64,000 nt of DNA from Davidsoniella eucalypti (taxonomy: Eukaryota > Ascomycota > Sordariomycetes > Microascales > Ceratocystidaceae): NCBI GenBank assembly GCA_004009845.1, contig RMBW01000021.1:62001-126000 (forward strand). Direction: 5' to 3'. Below, in pieces: positions 24,501 to 37,311 of this stretch. Both the position numbers and the translations under genes were made by a program. The notes under the pieces are model-generated. The model was not told the DNA's origin and ran no database searches. It saw nothing but the letters and a program-made list of their open reading frames with translations. Position 1 is the stretch's first letter, and the number at the start of each line of letters is the position of its first letter.

Positions 24501-27500
24501 TTTACAGACGACATGTCGAATTGCTGAAGACGACATGTGGTGAATCGCTGAAGTGATGGCTGCGGCATTGAGGTGTTTATTTCTCTGCATGTCACTGGAT
24601 ATTTGCACGGGCTTTGTATTGTATGGCTAGTTTTGGTCCTCTTCGCTATGAACTTGTTGGGGAAAGAATCAAAGAAGGGAAAGGAAAGAGAGAAAGGACG
24701 AGAAAAAAAGAAGGGGGGCATCGATTTCCTCAAACTCGAAAGAAGAAGGGGCTTGTATTTGCTGGGCTATTGCCTTTCTTGTGGCCCATTGCCAATCACA
24801 AATATAGCTCATTTTCCCCCGTAACCCATAGCGATAGAGCTAATACGAGAATGGCCACAGAGACAGAAGCACACGTAACGCTCTTCAGTCTTTCTATCCT
24901 ACCCCTCACCCTTCGCCTTTCACGCCCCTTGCCTTGGTCTAGGCAGCCGTAGATCTTGATACACGCTCCATACTCGAAGCTTCTGTTACAGCTCTGGATT
25001 TGCTTTCTGTGGCTAGAGGACATCTCCAAGTCTATCTCTTAGCATGTCGTTTCTTGCCGCATCCTTTGGGCTACCAACGTGGTTAGCAGCATGACGACGA
25101 CAGAGTCAAGCTCTGCTTTCTCGGCACCGATTCGCTGCTCCAATATCGTCTGTTCGTATCTGAGCGCCTAGCGGTCCATTCCCATTCGCCCGCCCGCAGG
25201 ACGTTTTCGAATTTTGAGGCAGAGCAACGCACCCACCCCTCTTTCACATTTGACGTTTTCTCTTTTTCTTTCTCTTCCTCTTCGCTTGGAATCGAGTTAG
25301 TGGCTCCTGAGAAGAAGGATGAAAAAACTGCTGCCGAGTCTCACAGACCGCTTCATGTGTGTCTACACAGTATCTACTATATCTGGATATCTGGCTGCTA
25401 CCGACCATAAATGCGTTCAAAACATGCTAGCAATCGCGGGCTGAGAAGCTCAAGCACAGCCTCAGTCGCGCTGACAATATATGCTGTAGAGCGAAAAGGG
25501 AACGGGGCATCCTGGTTCTCTTTTTTTTCTTCTTTTCTTTTCTTTGACACCGAGGCCGCCTTTGCTACAGATGATCAATCTACTGTTGAAAAGCAATCCG
25601 TATCAAGCTTCAAATAGCGTGTGATATCGCATTGCATTCAAACAATACAAGTATTACTGTCCGAACATTGACTTGGTTCAACAAATGGATATGATATCTG
25701 AGAATCATGGAATTGTAGAATTAACGACAAGGCGTACTAAGAGTCTCGGGTCTGGTCCGGTCCATGATACAGACTCGCACGACGCACATATACATGTGTT
25801 ATATATGTTATATACGTATATGTTATATACGTATATCAATACATATAATCTCAGAAGTAGCCGCAAACTCTTCGCTAACGGCAGCAACTCGTACATGCTG
25901 CCAACTCTGGAGAGAATCCACATACGATATTACTTGCTATTTTGGATATGCAGCATTGCCTATTGAGTGCGTCATAGCATGGAGGAGCATATCAGAACAT
26001 GGATAAATATAATACGACTAATATATGGCGGTAGAACAGGACTGAATATCAGAGCAGCGGACTGGCCGGGATGTGGAGCAAGCCGGGTTACTACGTATAC
26101 AGCAGCAATGGCGATGATAAGAAGAGATACGGCCGATACACTGAACGATGACAGACAAGTTGTTAGTATGTCTGCATTTATAGTATATAGAAAGCTGTCG
26201 AGATCGGATCGTGTACTTGGAACACATATCGAGTACATCCTTTTGCTGAGCTATTGTATGGTGATGTACTTTCCAAGCCTTATAACCTCGACACGTACAG
26301 ACTACGTATGGACACAGGAATCCAGTAGTATGTATCTCTGAACATCGATGGTAGAGGGCATTTTTGGTGCTCCCACATCGATAGCTGGCTCAACGTTAGT
26401 TTAGAACTCTGTCTCCCACCTTTAGGCTCGAAACAGCTCGGACAATTCAAACGTCCAAGCCCCTCTCCCCGTGCGTAAAAAAAAAACAAAAAAGCCAAGA
26501 CCAAATAAAGTCATCTCAAACACCGTCGCAGAAAACGAAAGAACCCTGCGCTACAGGGGGGGAGGGGAACACCAGTTGCTGGCTGGCCGTTTAACGGGCT
26601 CAATGGGGGTGGGAAGTAGAACAGAAGAAGAGGAATTCGAAGAAGACACAAGATATGTACTGTGCAGTATACAGAGGGAACGAGACGTCTTATTGTTGTT
26701 GTTCTCGTTAGGTGAATCTTTAGCTGTTCTTCGTCCTTGGCCGGAAAGATCTCGGCAGAGAAGTTCAAGGCCATCTTATGGCAGTATGGAAGCGTCGGAA
26801 ACATGCTACATTGAAAGCCAAGTCCAAAGAACTGTCTGTCCATGCATATAAGCTTAGAGTCTAACTGGTCAAGTATATACAGTACATCATGGTAGCAAGG
26901 AAGGAGGCCGTACTATGAACTCCGAATCCTGACACAGCAAAGACCTCCAAATCTAGAACCCAAGGAAAAAGAACCATCTTATGTAGCAGCATCCTTAAAG
27001 AAGAAGAATAAATAAAAGGGCTGCTGGAAGGACTCGAAGCTAGTCTAGATACTAGTATACCTGGCACATGTAGTTACAAGCTGGCCTAACTTCACGCCCT
27101 CTGGGGCCTGTCTGTGGGCGTCTCATGCTCCTTCGCCAGGTTGCGCAAGCCTTGTGCAGAAGCCGTTTTTGCCGGGGGCTTGGATGCTTTGTATGCAACT
27201 GCAGTCGTATCTTTGGCATCTAGTCTCGACTTGTGGTGTGTGGTGTATGCGACCTCGAGCGAGAGCCCCAGATGCCGTCTCTTCCATAGCATGGCATTAG
27301 CATAGCTGGGATAGCTTAGCAACAGCAAAGCCGGTATACAGTGAAATAGCAGGTCTGTCCGTGCTGAGATGTGCCCTGTATCTGTGGTGTTTCTGTCCGA
27401 TTTCATTTCCTGGTCGTCCGGCTCGCTCGCTTTCTTTAGGTTAATTTTATATTTTATTTTCTGTCTTGGATCACTGGATGGAATAGCCCATAGCCACTGT

Positions 27501-28224
27501 GCCCTGTTTCGTTTCTTCGTCACAGGCGAGGCTCTCTATTTCTATATTTCTCTATTTCTCTCCCAGCTCTTCCTCTTGCTGATACTCTTGTGCCGCTCCC
27601 CAAATAAGACGCCCTGCTACAGTTCATTTTCTCTTCTGCCTCCTTTATTTTCCCTTCGTCTTCTTTCTTCTTCTGACTTATCTATATCTTTGCCATCCTT
27701 TTCTCTTACTGCCAAACCCTTCTTTGTTTAAACCTTCACGACTTCCGCTTCCTACTATCTACGCCAGCCGTATTGTAGTTTGATTTATATTATACGCTCA
27801 TCACAGCCCATCTTTTCTTTCTTATATTCCGAGTATAGCTGCACTTGGTAGTAAATACATATTTATACATATATATTGACACATATATATAGATAAATAT
27901 ATAAATATATAAATACGCTCTGCCTGGTTTGCGTAAGCTGCCAAGCTGCCGTTGCCAAGACTTCCGTCCAATTTATTATCCATTAAAAACGAAGCGCTTT
28001 CACGGTCCGGCTCCAGATATTCGGTATCTTGTTCTTATTTCTTCTTTTTTTATCTCCTCTTTGACAGGCGCCAAGTCTCTAGACGCTTCTAGCCACTTCC
28101 TGTATATCCTGTTATTACAGCCGCCGTACAATCATTGCCCCGTACTTCTGCTCTTTTGACAGCTTCATCTCGTCCTGGCTTCTCGAATCATCGACTTGTA
28201 CTCGCTTTTTTTCTTGGCAAAACA
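21528..28224. other. Long intergenic region upstream of the bHLH gene
   Basis: About 6.7 kb without a coding region I can support. It includes pyrimidine-rich stretches (27.5-28.4 kb), AT microsatellite-like DNA (27.85-27.92 kb) and a diverged direct duplication containing GACGACATGT near 24508 and 24530. The last kilobase, rich in CT, is probably the promoter and leader of the bHLH gene. Short hydrophobic frames such as 27369-27731 reflect CT-rich composition. Confidence 0.45.
25806..25835. repeat. Short tandem repeat, two 15-bp units
   Basis: The unit TGTTATATACGTATA occurs twice in a row, within a wider AT/TG-alternating stretch at about 25780-25850. Confidence 0.6.
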
Positions 28225-28920
28225 ATGGTGCGTCCATTCTGCATTCTTGGGTAGCACTGCTGTGTCTCTGACGATCACTTGCTTTGCCTGCTGATTGATT
28301 ATAACTTTCCTTGCCTTCCTTGTCCCTTCTTGTCCCCTCTGCCAAGATACATGACTGCTTTTGTCTAACGCTTGCCTTTTTCTTTCTTTTAGAATTCCGA
28401 ACACTCACCACATGGCCCAGAGACCAGCCATGCGTTCGATAGCTTTATCGGCAGCTACAACAGTATCGAGGATACCGCCTACTTCGGCAACCTCTCTGTC
28501 CACAATGGCAGCTCATACGGCGGCATCAACCCCGGCCAGTCGACCTACAACATGCCAAACCCAGTGCCTACCAGTAGAGTATTCCTGGGCCTGCCAGATT
28601 CATCGCCATCGAGCTTGGGCCCGGCATCCTCACTGAACCCCTTGGATACCATGGGTAGAGCTGTCGGTCCTACCCGTAGCATCGACAACAGTAGTTCGGC
28701 TGGTGGCCTTTGGGACACACGCAGTAGTAGTGCCGGAGTCTACGGCAGCACTGCCCCTCCTTCTGGATTCCGTATGTCTCCTTCATCCGACCACGATAGC
28801 AGCAACGACCAGTCACCGCTGTCCGCGCACTATGGCCTGTATGGCGCCTCTGGCTCACACCGATCTTCTCATGCAGACTCCAGTGCAACTGCCGTAGCCG
28901 CCAACGCTGCGATGCTCCAA

Positions 28921-28953
<33 letters not shown>

Positions 28954-29493
28954 AATTCGGGCCCAGACCCGCGACTACACCAGAAGCGCGCCCACAGCGC
29001 CACGGCCGGCAGCTCCTCAGCCGACGAAAAGAAGCGCAACAGTGCTGCGCAGCTCCGTACCGCGTCTCGCGCACCCAAGAAGCAGAAGACTCCGACTCGC
29101 AATAACAGCGAGAGCTTCGAGGAATCAAGAGCCCGGGAAGCCCACAACCAGGTCGAACAACAGTACAGACATCGCCTCAACTCACACTTTGAGCGCCTAC
29201 TCTCGACCATTCCCATGACGGAATATCACGGTGAAGACGGTGTGTTAGCTGACGAAGAGGGCGCCTCACCCGGGCGCAGAGCAGTTGCGCGTGCCGGCAT
29301 CGACAAGCGCATTAGCAAGGCTGAAGTCCTGGAGATGGGCCGCAAGTGGATTGAGAAGCTGACGCAAAAGAACGAAGAACTCAAGAGAGAAGTCCACCAA
29401 TTACGGGCAGAGAACAAGGAGCTCCGAGGAGGCCGGTCGGCGGCTCCGGCAATGGAATGGGCTGGGCTCAAGCAGCGGGACTGGGAGCCGTAG
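28225..29493 (+). CDS. bHLH transcription factor with SREBP-type tyrosine
   Basis: The first coding exon is only the ATG (28225-28227), followed by a 165-nt intron (28228-28392, GTGCGT...TTTTAG) and exon 2 (28393-29493), giving 367 residues. The frame is open and Ser/Gly-rich from the acceptor (NSEHSPHGPETSH) onward, which supports the spliced start over the Met at 28552. A poly-Gln run lies near residue 180. The C-terminal bHLH has a basic region EAHNQVEQQYRHRLN and helix 1 SHFERLLSTIP. A long loop follows, then helix 2 (RISKAEVLEMGRKWIEKL) and a leucine-zipper-like extension. The basic region has Tyr where most bHLH proteins have Arg (H-x3-E-x3-Y-R), the hallmark of SREBP-like factors that allows binding to SRE as well as E-box sites. 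No SREBP membrane segments are present. Targets are unknown. Confidence 0.88.
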
Positions 29494-30588
29494 CCGTAGC
29501 CGGATCTTCGGTGAACTCTTAAGCCTATGATATGTTTAAAACACCATCGGCGTCTTTTCTTGGCCTTTGGGTACTCTACCATGACGAGTCCATATAAGCT
29601 TGTAAGCTTGCAGATTTGGTTGATTTCGGTGGGACTTGGCTCTGGCGGTTTTGTCATTTGTTGTTATTCTTCATGGGGCTTGCATCATGTTTTTGTCATG
29701 TTTTGTATTTTGTTTTGGTCGTGCTATTCAAGCGATTGGGGAGTTTGTTGAGGCCTTTGTTTTTTAGGGTAAATAGGATAAATGAGACTCACGGCTGTAT
29801 AATATCACATTCTACTAAACACCAAGGAGCCCTTCGTTTGTTGAAGGTTGTGACTACATCGTGAATCACGTGATACATGAGCATAGCACTGTAATAAGGG
29901 ATGTAACCCAGAAAAATGCTGATGCCGATATCATAGTTAAATATTGTATGTATACCATAATGGTGGTTATTTGCCATAAACCACCTCGAACAGAGTCAAA
30001 TAATATCTGCATGCACCATAATCGTCAATATATGTAAGCCACAGATAACCTCTTCTATAGAAAAATCTACTATACCTCTTTCGACTCTTGGCTACAAGTA
30101 ACAAAATCACATGACCGACCGGGGCAATCTTCCCCGCGCCCTCTATGATTGATGCGCTTGGAGACGGAAATACCTAATCTGTAATTGCCTCTAAGGAAAT
30201 GCCTAGGGGAATATTATGTACAAGGGCTGCTGATACGACGACTCAAAACTGGCAAATCGATTCTACAGGCGCGGTAAATCATCGTAAAGTAAAGTGGGCT
30301 TTGAGCACTAGAGTGGACTGTCAAGGATGCGAGGAAGGTGCAGGCGACTGGGACGGAAGCTAGTTATCAGCATTAGCAATTACGCTTTGTATGCGCTTGA
30401 TTGTCAACTAGAGTAACAACGAAATACGGCCCGCCATGATAACTGAAGTGGAAAAAAGGCCGTGACATCAACGGCTATAAAGGGCGCACTTCCCTTCTTG
30501 TCTGGCTACTAGAGTCTCTTCTGTTTGTTTCTCTTGTTTTCTTTCTTTCTTTCTTCATACCAAAACATATCCGATCACAACCGCAAAA
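29494..30588. other. Intergenic region between bHLH and aldo-keto reductase
   Basis: About 1.1 kb without coding signal. It contains the 3' flank of the bHLH gene and the promoter of the reductase, with a clear TATA box listed separately and a CT-rich leader (TTCTTTCTTTCTTTC) just before the start codon. Confidence 0.5.
30476..30481 (+). promoter_or_regulatory. TATA box of the aldo-keto reductase gene
   Basis: A TATAAA in the context GGCTATAAAGGGCG lies 113 bp upstream of the ATG and is followed by a pyrimidine-rich tract, the usual layout of a strongly expressed or inducible fungal gene. Confidence 0.55.
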
Positions 30589-31735
30589 ATGGTCAACTTT
30601 ACTGAGTAGGTTTATCTGTCTACAGAAATTCTTGCCCTTTGGCCCCCCCACATTGGCCATGTTGATAGCTTAGCTTTGGTTCTTCCAAGCTCTGGCTTAA
30701 GCTATGCGTCACTGTAGTGGCATAGCTCCCCACTCATCACCTACATAGTGCATAGTATGTTGCTGCTAACAGGTGTGTTTATTATGGTGCAGGAAGGTCT
30801 TCACTCTTAACACCGGCTCCAAGATGCCCGCTTTTGGCCTCGGCACTTGGCAGTCTCGCCCCAACGAGGTCCGCGATGCTGTCAAGTCCGCCCTGGTCGA
30901 CGGCTACCGCCACATTGACACCGCCCTGGCCTATGGCAACGAGAAGGAGGTCGGTGAGGGCATTGCCCAGTCTGGCGTGCCCCGCGGCGATATCTGGCTG
31001 ACCACCAAGTTGGACAACCCATGGCACAAGCGGGTTGCCGAGGGAATCGAGTCCTCGCTCAAGAGCCTTGGCACCGACTACGTCGACCTCTACCTCATGC
31101 ACTGGCCCTGCAGCAGCGATCCCGATGACATGAGCCGTGTCTTCGATGACTGGGACTATGTCAACACCTGGCACGAGATGCAAAAGCTTGTTGGCACTGG
31201 CAAGGTGCGCAACATTGGTGTTTCCAACTTCGGCATCAAGCACCTGGAGCGTCTGCTTAGCGATCCTAAGACTACTGTAAGTTGAAGCTGCAAGTATCTA
31301 GCATTGCTACTGTTCGTTGTTATTGACTTGGTCGTTCTATTCTAGGTCGTCCCCGCTGTAAACCAGATCGAGCTGCACCCCGCCAACCCGTCACCAAAGC
31401 TTGTCGAGTACTGCCGCTCTAAGGGCATCCACCCTACTGCTTACTCATGCCTTGGCAGCACCAACTCTCCTCTTTACACCAACGAAGTTCTGAAGTCAAT
31501 TGCCGAGGCCAAGGGCAAGACTGTCCAGCAGGTCATCCTGCAATGGGGTCTCCAGAAGGACTGGAGTGTTATCCCCAAGTCTGTGTCTCCTAGCCGCATC
31601 AAGACTAACCGTGAAGTCGACGGCTGGTCGCTCACTGAGGAGGAGGTGAAGAAGATCGACGCTATCCCCGATCGTTTCAAGGTCTGTGGCGACAGCTGGA
31701 TTCCCATCCGCGTGTTCTTTGGCGACGATGAGTAG
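30589..31735 (+). CDS. Aldo-keto reductase (NADPH-dependent, Gcy/GLD type)
   Basis: Exons are 30589-30605, 30793-31276 and 31346-31735; introns are 187 and 69 nt. The product is 296 residues starting MVNFTEKVFTLNTGSKMP, a single (beta/alpha)8 AKR domain. The catalytic tetrad is visible: Asp48 and Tyr53 (HIDTALAYGN), Lys78 (LTTKLDN) and His109 (YLMHWP). The NADPH-binding segment VIPKSVSPSRIKTN is present. The closest known types are fungal glycerol dehydrogenase/D-galacturonate reductase-like cytosolic enzymes that reduce aldehydes or ketones such as dihydroxyacetone or glyceraldehyde. The protein is slightly short for the family, ending soon after PIRVFFGDDE. A TATA box and CT-rich leader suggest strong or inducible expression. 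The exact substrate is not deducible. Confidence 0.93.
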
Positions 31736-32086
31736 ATATTAGGTGTAGAACACTGTACATATACAATGATGGCAAATCCAAATCCAAAAGAAAATACCCA
31801 ACATAGATGCTCGCTTCGCCCTGTACTGTGAACCATTGCGTACCCGGTGACATCATAAATTTCAAAACCCCAATGATGCATGGATTACGATGTTATATAC
31901 AAGTATTGCATCATAATTTGGCCGCAGAGTCCATTTCTTTTAGGGTCTCGGCCACACAGACTCGTATCTTCTCTGCCAGCTCTTCAGCTTCCTCGTCGTC
32001 AAGCTCTTCTCGTTGACCTCTACCAAACATTGTAAAGCTTTCACTCGGCCTTCGCCTTTCTTGTTTATTCTTCTAATTCAATCATC

Positions 32087-32815
32087 ATGAAGTTCTTTGG
32101 CCTTCTTGTTCTTGGTGCCATCGCCTCCAGCGCTGCTGTCCCGGCTGAGCCTACCAACATAGACCTTGATAGCTTCAATGACCCTAACAGCGAGGTGGTA
32201 GCCCGAGAATTCTCGATCTCTCTTGATGATCTTAAATTTATGTTGCCAAGCAAGATAGCGAGTCTGACGGAGCCAATACTGAGACTAGTCTGGTTTCTCG
32301 GGATTCGGAAGAATCCCAGGCCTCCGATGCAGCCTATAAGGCCTCCAATTACGTACTTGAGAATGTGGTTCGTACTACTTCATGATGTGCATGAGGTCTC
32401 TGCTGGCTCTCAATACACAGACGCAATTGTTAAGAATGTCATCAGAATCACAGGCGGCTTGCTACCATGTCGGATTGGTTGTTGGAACAGTTGATGACGA
32501 TGAGAACCTATTTTCGGGCATTTACTGGAACGTCCGCCAGAGGGACGATGGCAAATGGTACTCAACTGACCGACTCTACACCGTCAACCCTGAACAGCGG
32601 TAAGTTCCTTGACAAAATTTCGTCTACATCTGTTCTCTATCAGCATATACTAACAGCTTCACAGCCTTATCTATGGTGGCAAAACCACCCACGATATCAG
32701 CAACAGTGCCATTCGGGCGATGACTACCAATTGGATCGGCAGAGCCGGTTACACTATGACCAATATGTACAACTGCTTGACCTACTACTACTACGTTATT
32801 AACACCCTGTACTAG
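32087..32815 (+). CDS. Small secreted protein, paralog of the one at 38.6-39.3 kb (gene model uncertain)
   Basis: The start MKFFGLLVLGAIASSAAVPA is a clear signal peptide. The last intron is secure (32600-32664, GTAAGT...TTCACAG with a CTAAC site). It joins a conserved part (VGLVVGTVDDDENLFSGIYW, then a charged strand ending NPEQR) to a final exon with IYGGKTTHDISNSAIRAMTT and a Tyr-rich end. The paralog has the same order: LLVGTVGRYTNSFSGTYYQV, an intron at the same place, then WGGKTTSDLISDGRIKSL. The signal-peptide frame and the conserved-domain frame differ by one phase, so at least one further intron, or a frameshift, lies between about 32200 and 32370; I cannot place it with confidence. 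No known domain is recognised. An effector-like or other extracellular role is only a possibility. Orientation is opposite to the paralog, about 6 kb away. Confidence 0.5.
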
Positions 32816-33395
32816 GCCAACCTTTAGGCAAGGAAGACAACATTACAACTGGCTCCAGATCAGGGAAAAGCCTAACTAGGACTGCATTTTCCCACCACAC
32901 AATGCATTTAATCATGGCATATAGCCAGCCCCCCGCTCGTTAATAATCACAAATTCAAATCCAATTCATTTCAAGCCGGCTTAGTGAGTTTGTTTACGTA
33001 ATTAATATGATCGAGGGTTGAAATACTCATACATATATTTACACGTTGAATTACATGGTGACCCATCATATTTTCATTAAACATGTTTATTTGAAATAGC
33101 ATACTGTGATTGATGAGGCACGAGGGAAGCAAATGGCCACTAAGTCAACCCTCGTCCTCCTGGATTTCTGGTAAAGTAACGTAAGCAGTAGACTGGACGA
33201 TACTGCATGTGATAAAGTGAACTCGAAGGAATGTGAAACGGCCCAAAAACGAGAATAGAAGTCAAAAAGAACGTAATCAAAAAAGCAACACCGGAGTGGA
33301 ATGGGGTGGAAAAGTGAGTCACAGGAACGACAGTAATATCAGCAAGAAGAACATTTGGTCATGGCCGGGTGGGAATAGACGATTCTATCGAATAT
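32816..33395. other. Convergent intergenic region
   Basis: About 580 bp between the 3' end of the secreted-protein gene (+) and the stop codon of alternative oxidase (-). No gene seen. Confidence 0.5.
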
Positions 33396-34616
33396 TCAGA
33401 TCACATCTTCACGCTCATAGCCCATCGTCTTGAGTGTGGGATTAGGCTTTGTGTGACCTTGTTTGTAGACACTAGCGAATGGGTTTGGGTCTTCCATTTG
33501 CTTGAGGTTACCAAGCGTATGGTTGACGCCACGATGAGTGGCTTCTGTTACGCACAAGACAAGTTAGACATCAGAGCCTGAACATCACATGACAAATATA
33601 TAGAAGAGAGCAAAAACATACCGTCAGCACGAATATAGTAGATCAGATCCTTCATGGTCCGATGGCCTTCGGGGATGTTCCAATACGTGACGGCGATATC
33701 CGGAATACGGAACTTGGGATCTGTCCACTTGGGCAAATGGCCAGCCTCGATCTCCTGAATACACCACGTATAGGTATGTACGGCCTCTTCCTCCAAGTAG
33801 CCGACGAAGCGGTGGCAGATGCGGGGCGACATGAGATATAGCAAGAACATGCCGTTGAAGAAGACACCCTGGGCGCCAATGATCATTAGTTTCATGAAGC
33901 GGCCCGGTTCGCACATTTTCAGAAACGTGAGCAAGTGCATACGCTCGTTGTAGCTTTCTTCGAGCAGCGTCTCGATCCAGCCATGGTCGCGACGGAGGCG
34001 GCGGATCGAGTTGAGATGGCGTAGCATGCCGGCAACCATGCCCGGCACACCGGCGATGCTTTCCAGGAAGATAAAGCGGATCAGCTAACAGACGAAGGGT
34101 TAGTTATATCGAACCATATCCATACTAGCTAGTATGTGAGCACATGGAACTACGTACCCATTGAGCTTCAGTTAGTGGTTTGATGGTTGTCACCTGACCA
34201 GCTGGCTGATCAGCGTGGGCTTTCTCGGCCTTGCTCATGCCCGTCACGAAGTCCATACCCCACCGACACAAACGAACAAACTTCCAGGCAGCCCAGTCAC
34301 CCATATTACGCGGAGCGCGGTGGCCTGGCACGACCTGGAACATTTCTTCTTGCGTGAAGCCGTGGTGTGACCAAGCCGGAGGTGTCTTGCGGATGGCTTC
34401 AGTTTCTTGAGTCGGGAAGAAGTCTCGCATGTGTTTCTGTGCAGTGTAGGAGAGAGCGCGGCGCGATATGAGCGTCGAGAAGACGGTGCATGTTTGGTTG
34501 CTGGAGGTGGTGCTCGACGCTAGGGGAAGTCGACAAACTACAGTTTTAGGTAGTCGCTGCGGTAGGGCAGCAGTGCAAAGACGACCGCTGGCTCTGGGAG
34601 GAAGCATAGCGATCAT
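33396..34616 (-). CDS. aox1: Mitochondrial alternative oxidase
   Basis: AOX is the di-iron ubiquinol oxidase of the inner mitochondrial membrane that bypasses complexes III and IV. Exons on the minus strand are 34616-34158, 34084-33622 and 33544-33396, with introns of 73 and 77 nt, giving 356 residues. The N-terminus [20 protein letters not shown] is a basic, Ser/Thr-rich targeting peptide. The iron ligands are present: Glu161 (FLESIAG), Glu200 and His203 (YNERMHLL), a glutamate of LEEEAVHTY near 252, and Glu308 and His311 ([12 protein letters not shown]). The second intron splits the codon for Glu308. [18 protein letters not shown] also matches the Neurospora protein. An upstream in-frame Met at 34742 would add 42 residues in front of the targeting sequence; I prefer the downstream Met. 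Fungal AOX is normally induced by respiratory block or stress; no specific site was identified here. Confidence 0.95.
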
Positions 34617-37311
34617 AGTGACAGTGAGCTTGATGTGGTTTTGAGTATAGCTGAAGACTAGACTAGATCTAGACGGGGAGTAAGATTGGTAGAGGATATG
34701 ACGAGATGATAGTTGTGATATTAGTTTCTGTAATACAGGCAAGAGAATAGGGCGAATGAAACAAAGAAGATGAGGATAGATGGAGAAAAAATTGCTTCTG
34801 TCAGTAAGAGCCTGAGGCAGATGAAGAAGAAACAGGGCCGTCTTATATTAGCCAATGGCGCTTTCGGCCTCAGGTCCAACGCGAGCCTTGTAAGGCAAAC
34901 AAAGGCCTATAGATGAAGTAGGAAGCATGTCAAGACTTGAGCCTCCCCTCTTTAGATATACGGTCTAAGTTTACTTTTCTTTACTTTTTTTTGTTTCGGC
35001 CCTGGACGGCCTCTCTAGAAGAGGATGATAGAAGGGCTAGTCGTATGCTAGCCAGGTAACTTCATCTTTCGGCAGCGCCATCCTGACATTGAGTCACCAG
35101 AAATGGGTTCTATCTTTCGCTGCAAATATAAACCGGGAAATTTCACAAGAGCCCGCTTACTTAAGCATGGTCATGTGGTTTTTGTTTTTTTCTTGGTTTG
35201 GTTCTCACTCTGATCGCCGACTTCAACAAGGAGACCTGCATTGTCCGGACGTAAAAAAATATCTCCAGGCACCCAAATCATGAGAATATTGGCAGCAAAC
35301 TCGGATACATTTACAACCAAGTAGGGCTAGTAAGAACGAAAGAAAACAAACAAACAAAGCATACTATGCAACTTAGATATAATGTAACTAGTAGGCTTTG
35401 ATATCAAGGCTGTCTTTTATATCTTTCAATGTTATTGCTGCTGCTGGCTACCAATTAGGACCAATAAGAGCAACTAATACCAGGACCTATAAATCGGGCG
35501 CAGTCGGAACAGTTGAATGAAGAAGGCGAGTCAGTCTTTTCTGATATTGGTACATCACCAAAAATAAAAATAAACTGAGCCTTAGGTATCCATAATTCCG
35601 GAAGAAAAATATAATAACAAAGAAAAAAGGCTGTCATTCCATTCGTTTGCTATGTTGGTGATCTGAGGCATCAAGAAATCAAGAGAACCACAGCTTTAAA
35701 ACTGGCTTCCTTGTAAGAAAAGAGCGGCTTAATAAGAGGCTTACACCGATGCCCTCTTGAAAAAGATTCCGGTCTATTTTCGTGAACGCCGTTCATGATC
35801 TGAAGCCCGCCGCTACTCTACTACGACCAAAAATGACGTAAATGACCTCGTGATCATATATTTATCATCTTGTTTGATTTCATCTTGGACATTGCTTTTT
35901 AGATTTGGAAAACACCCCTTCCGTCCTTCTCCTTCTCTTTCTCTCCTGTAAGATCTACGAAGAAAAAAGTAAACAATTGCCTCTGAAGCGACCTCGGACT
36001 GTCTTCATTGCACTATGGATCTTCTCTTTCCATGATGAAGCATGACAAGCCGCTATTGTTCCTTCTGTAATGACGAATAAGGCAAGAGGGAAAAACCCTA
36101 AAAACAGCTATTATAAGGACAGGCTCCCATAAAGGGGTGACGCTGAAGTCTTGGCTCATAATACTTACTAACACTTGCTCTTGTGTTCTGACACATACAA
36201 GCGGCTCTCATGCATTTCTTCCGTAAGTACGCTATGCTGGCCCGGGCTACCACTGACGACATCTATACACATCGAGATGCTCTGTCTCATTTAAATCAGG
36301 ATAGCTCGTGTCTACATATGCATATCTGTAAGTATGAATGAACATGCTACTTTGAGGCTCTGCTCATGCCTGTTCATGCTGTTTGTGCCTGATGTAAAGA
36401 GCCCCCACTCTAAGAAGAAAAAAGGGTCACGATCCTTTCTTTTTTCCTACTTTCTTATCAGATCTAATCAGATTAGGGTATCGCCAAAATATTAATTCCA
36501 ACCGGACCACCATCTTGATCTTCTCATGGACTTAGGGTTAGCGTATTCCACACTTTGTCTTGGAACTTTGTTGTTTTTCCACCGGTAAACGGAAGTTCGA
36601 AGCGCACATCATCCCACGACTTATAATGCCCACGTCTCGGTTCATGACTCTTTCAAGAAGCATCCTCTTTCTTCTCATCATGCAACGGTGTGATTCCGGG
36701 TGACTTTGTTTACCTTCACTACTACTCGAGATACTTAGTTACGAGTAGTTTTCGCCTTGCTAATTTGTGTATTGATAGTGAAATATACAAGAACAGTATA
36801 ACTCTCATACTTTTAGCTCATATATTTATTAGTCAACGTTTCAATGATCGGTACTTATGTCAGGAAGGTGGCATCATGTTGTGTTAGCGTGGATCGGAAA
36901 TTATAATTTCCGTCTTTGATGATAGTGAGTTCTGAATGCATGGAATAACGAGTTGCGATGTCGCATCTAACAGCTTTAATTAGCCCAAATTGGCTATTTC
37001 TACAGCCAACCCGTTCGGTATCTGTTTTCTTGAAGTGTACTTTGGTAATTAAGAGATAAAGTGAAAACCCAACCCGAGGGATACCGTTATTCCTATAGTG
37101 ATATCTGATTCACGGAACGAGACCCAGTTGGCGGATATGTTGTATAGATGAATATTTTATACATAGCGATTACACAAGATAAACGAACATCCATGACTAT
37201 ATGCGTTTTCTTGGTCGTACTTATAAGCAGCGTAACTTCTCTTCACAGGCAGAGCTGGGAGAGAATGAGGACGAGGTGAGGAGAGGCGACAGGCGACGGA
37301 GGAAGAAACAG
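34617..37311. other. Intergenic region upstream of alternative oxidase
   Basis: About 2.7 kb with no supported gene. The first few hundred bases must contain the AOX promoter and leader. The rest is AT-rich with short CT-rich tracts. Confidence 0.45.

Noticed and set aside
27369..27731. Hydrophobic 120-codon frame before the bHLH gene
   Set aside because: Lies in a CT-rich tract that encodes Leu/Phe/Ser in any reading; probably promoter or leader DNA.
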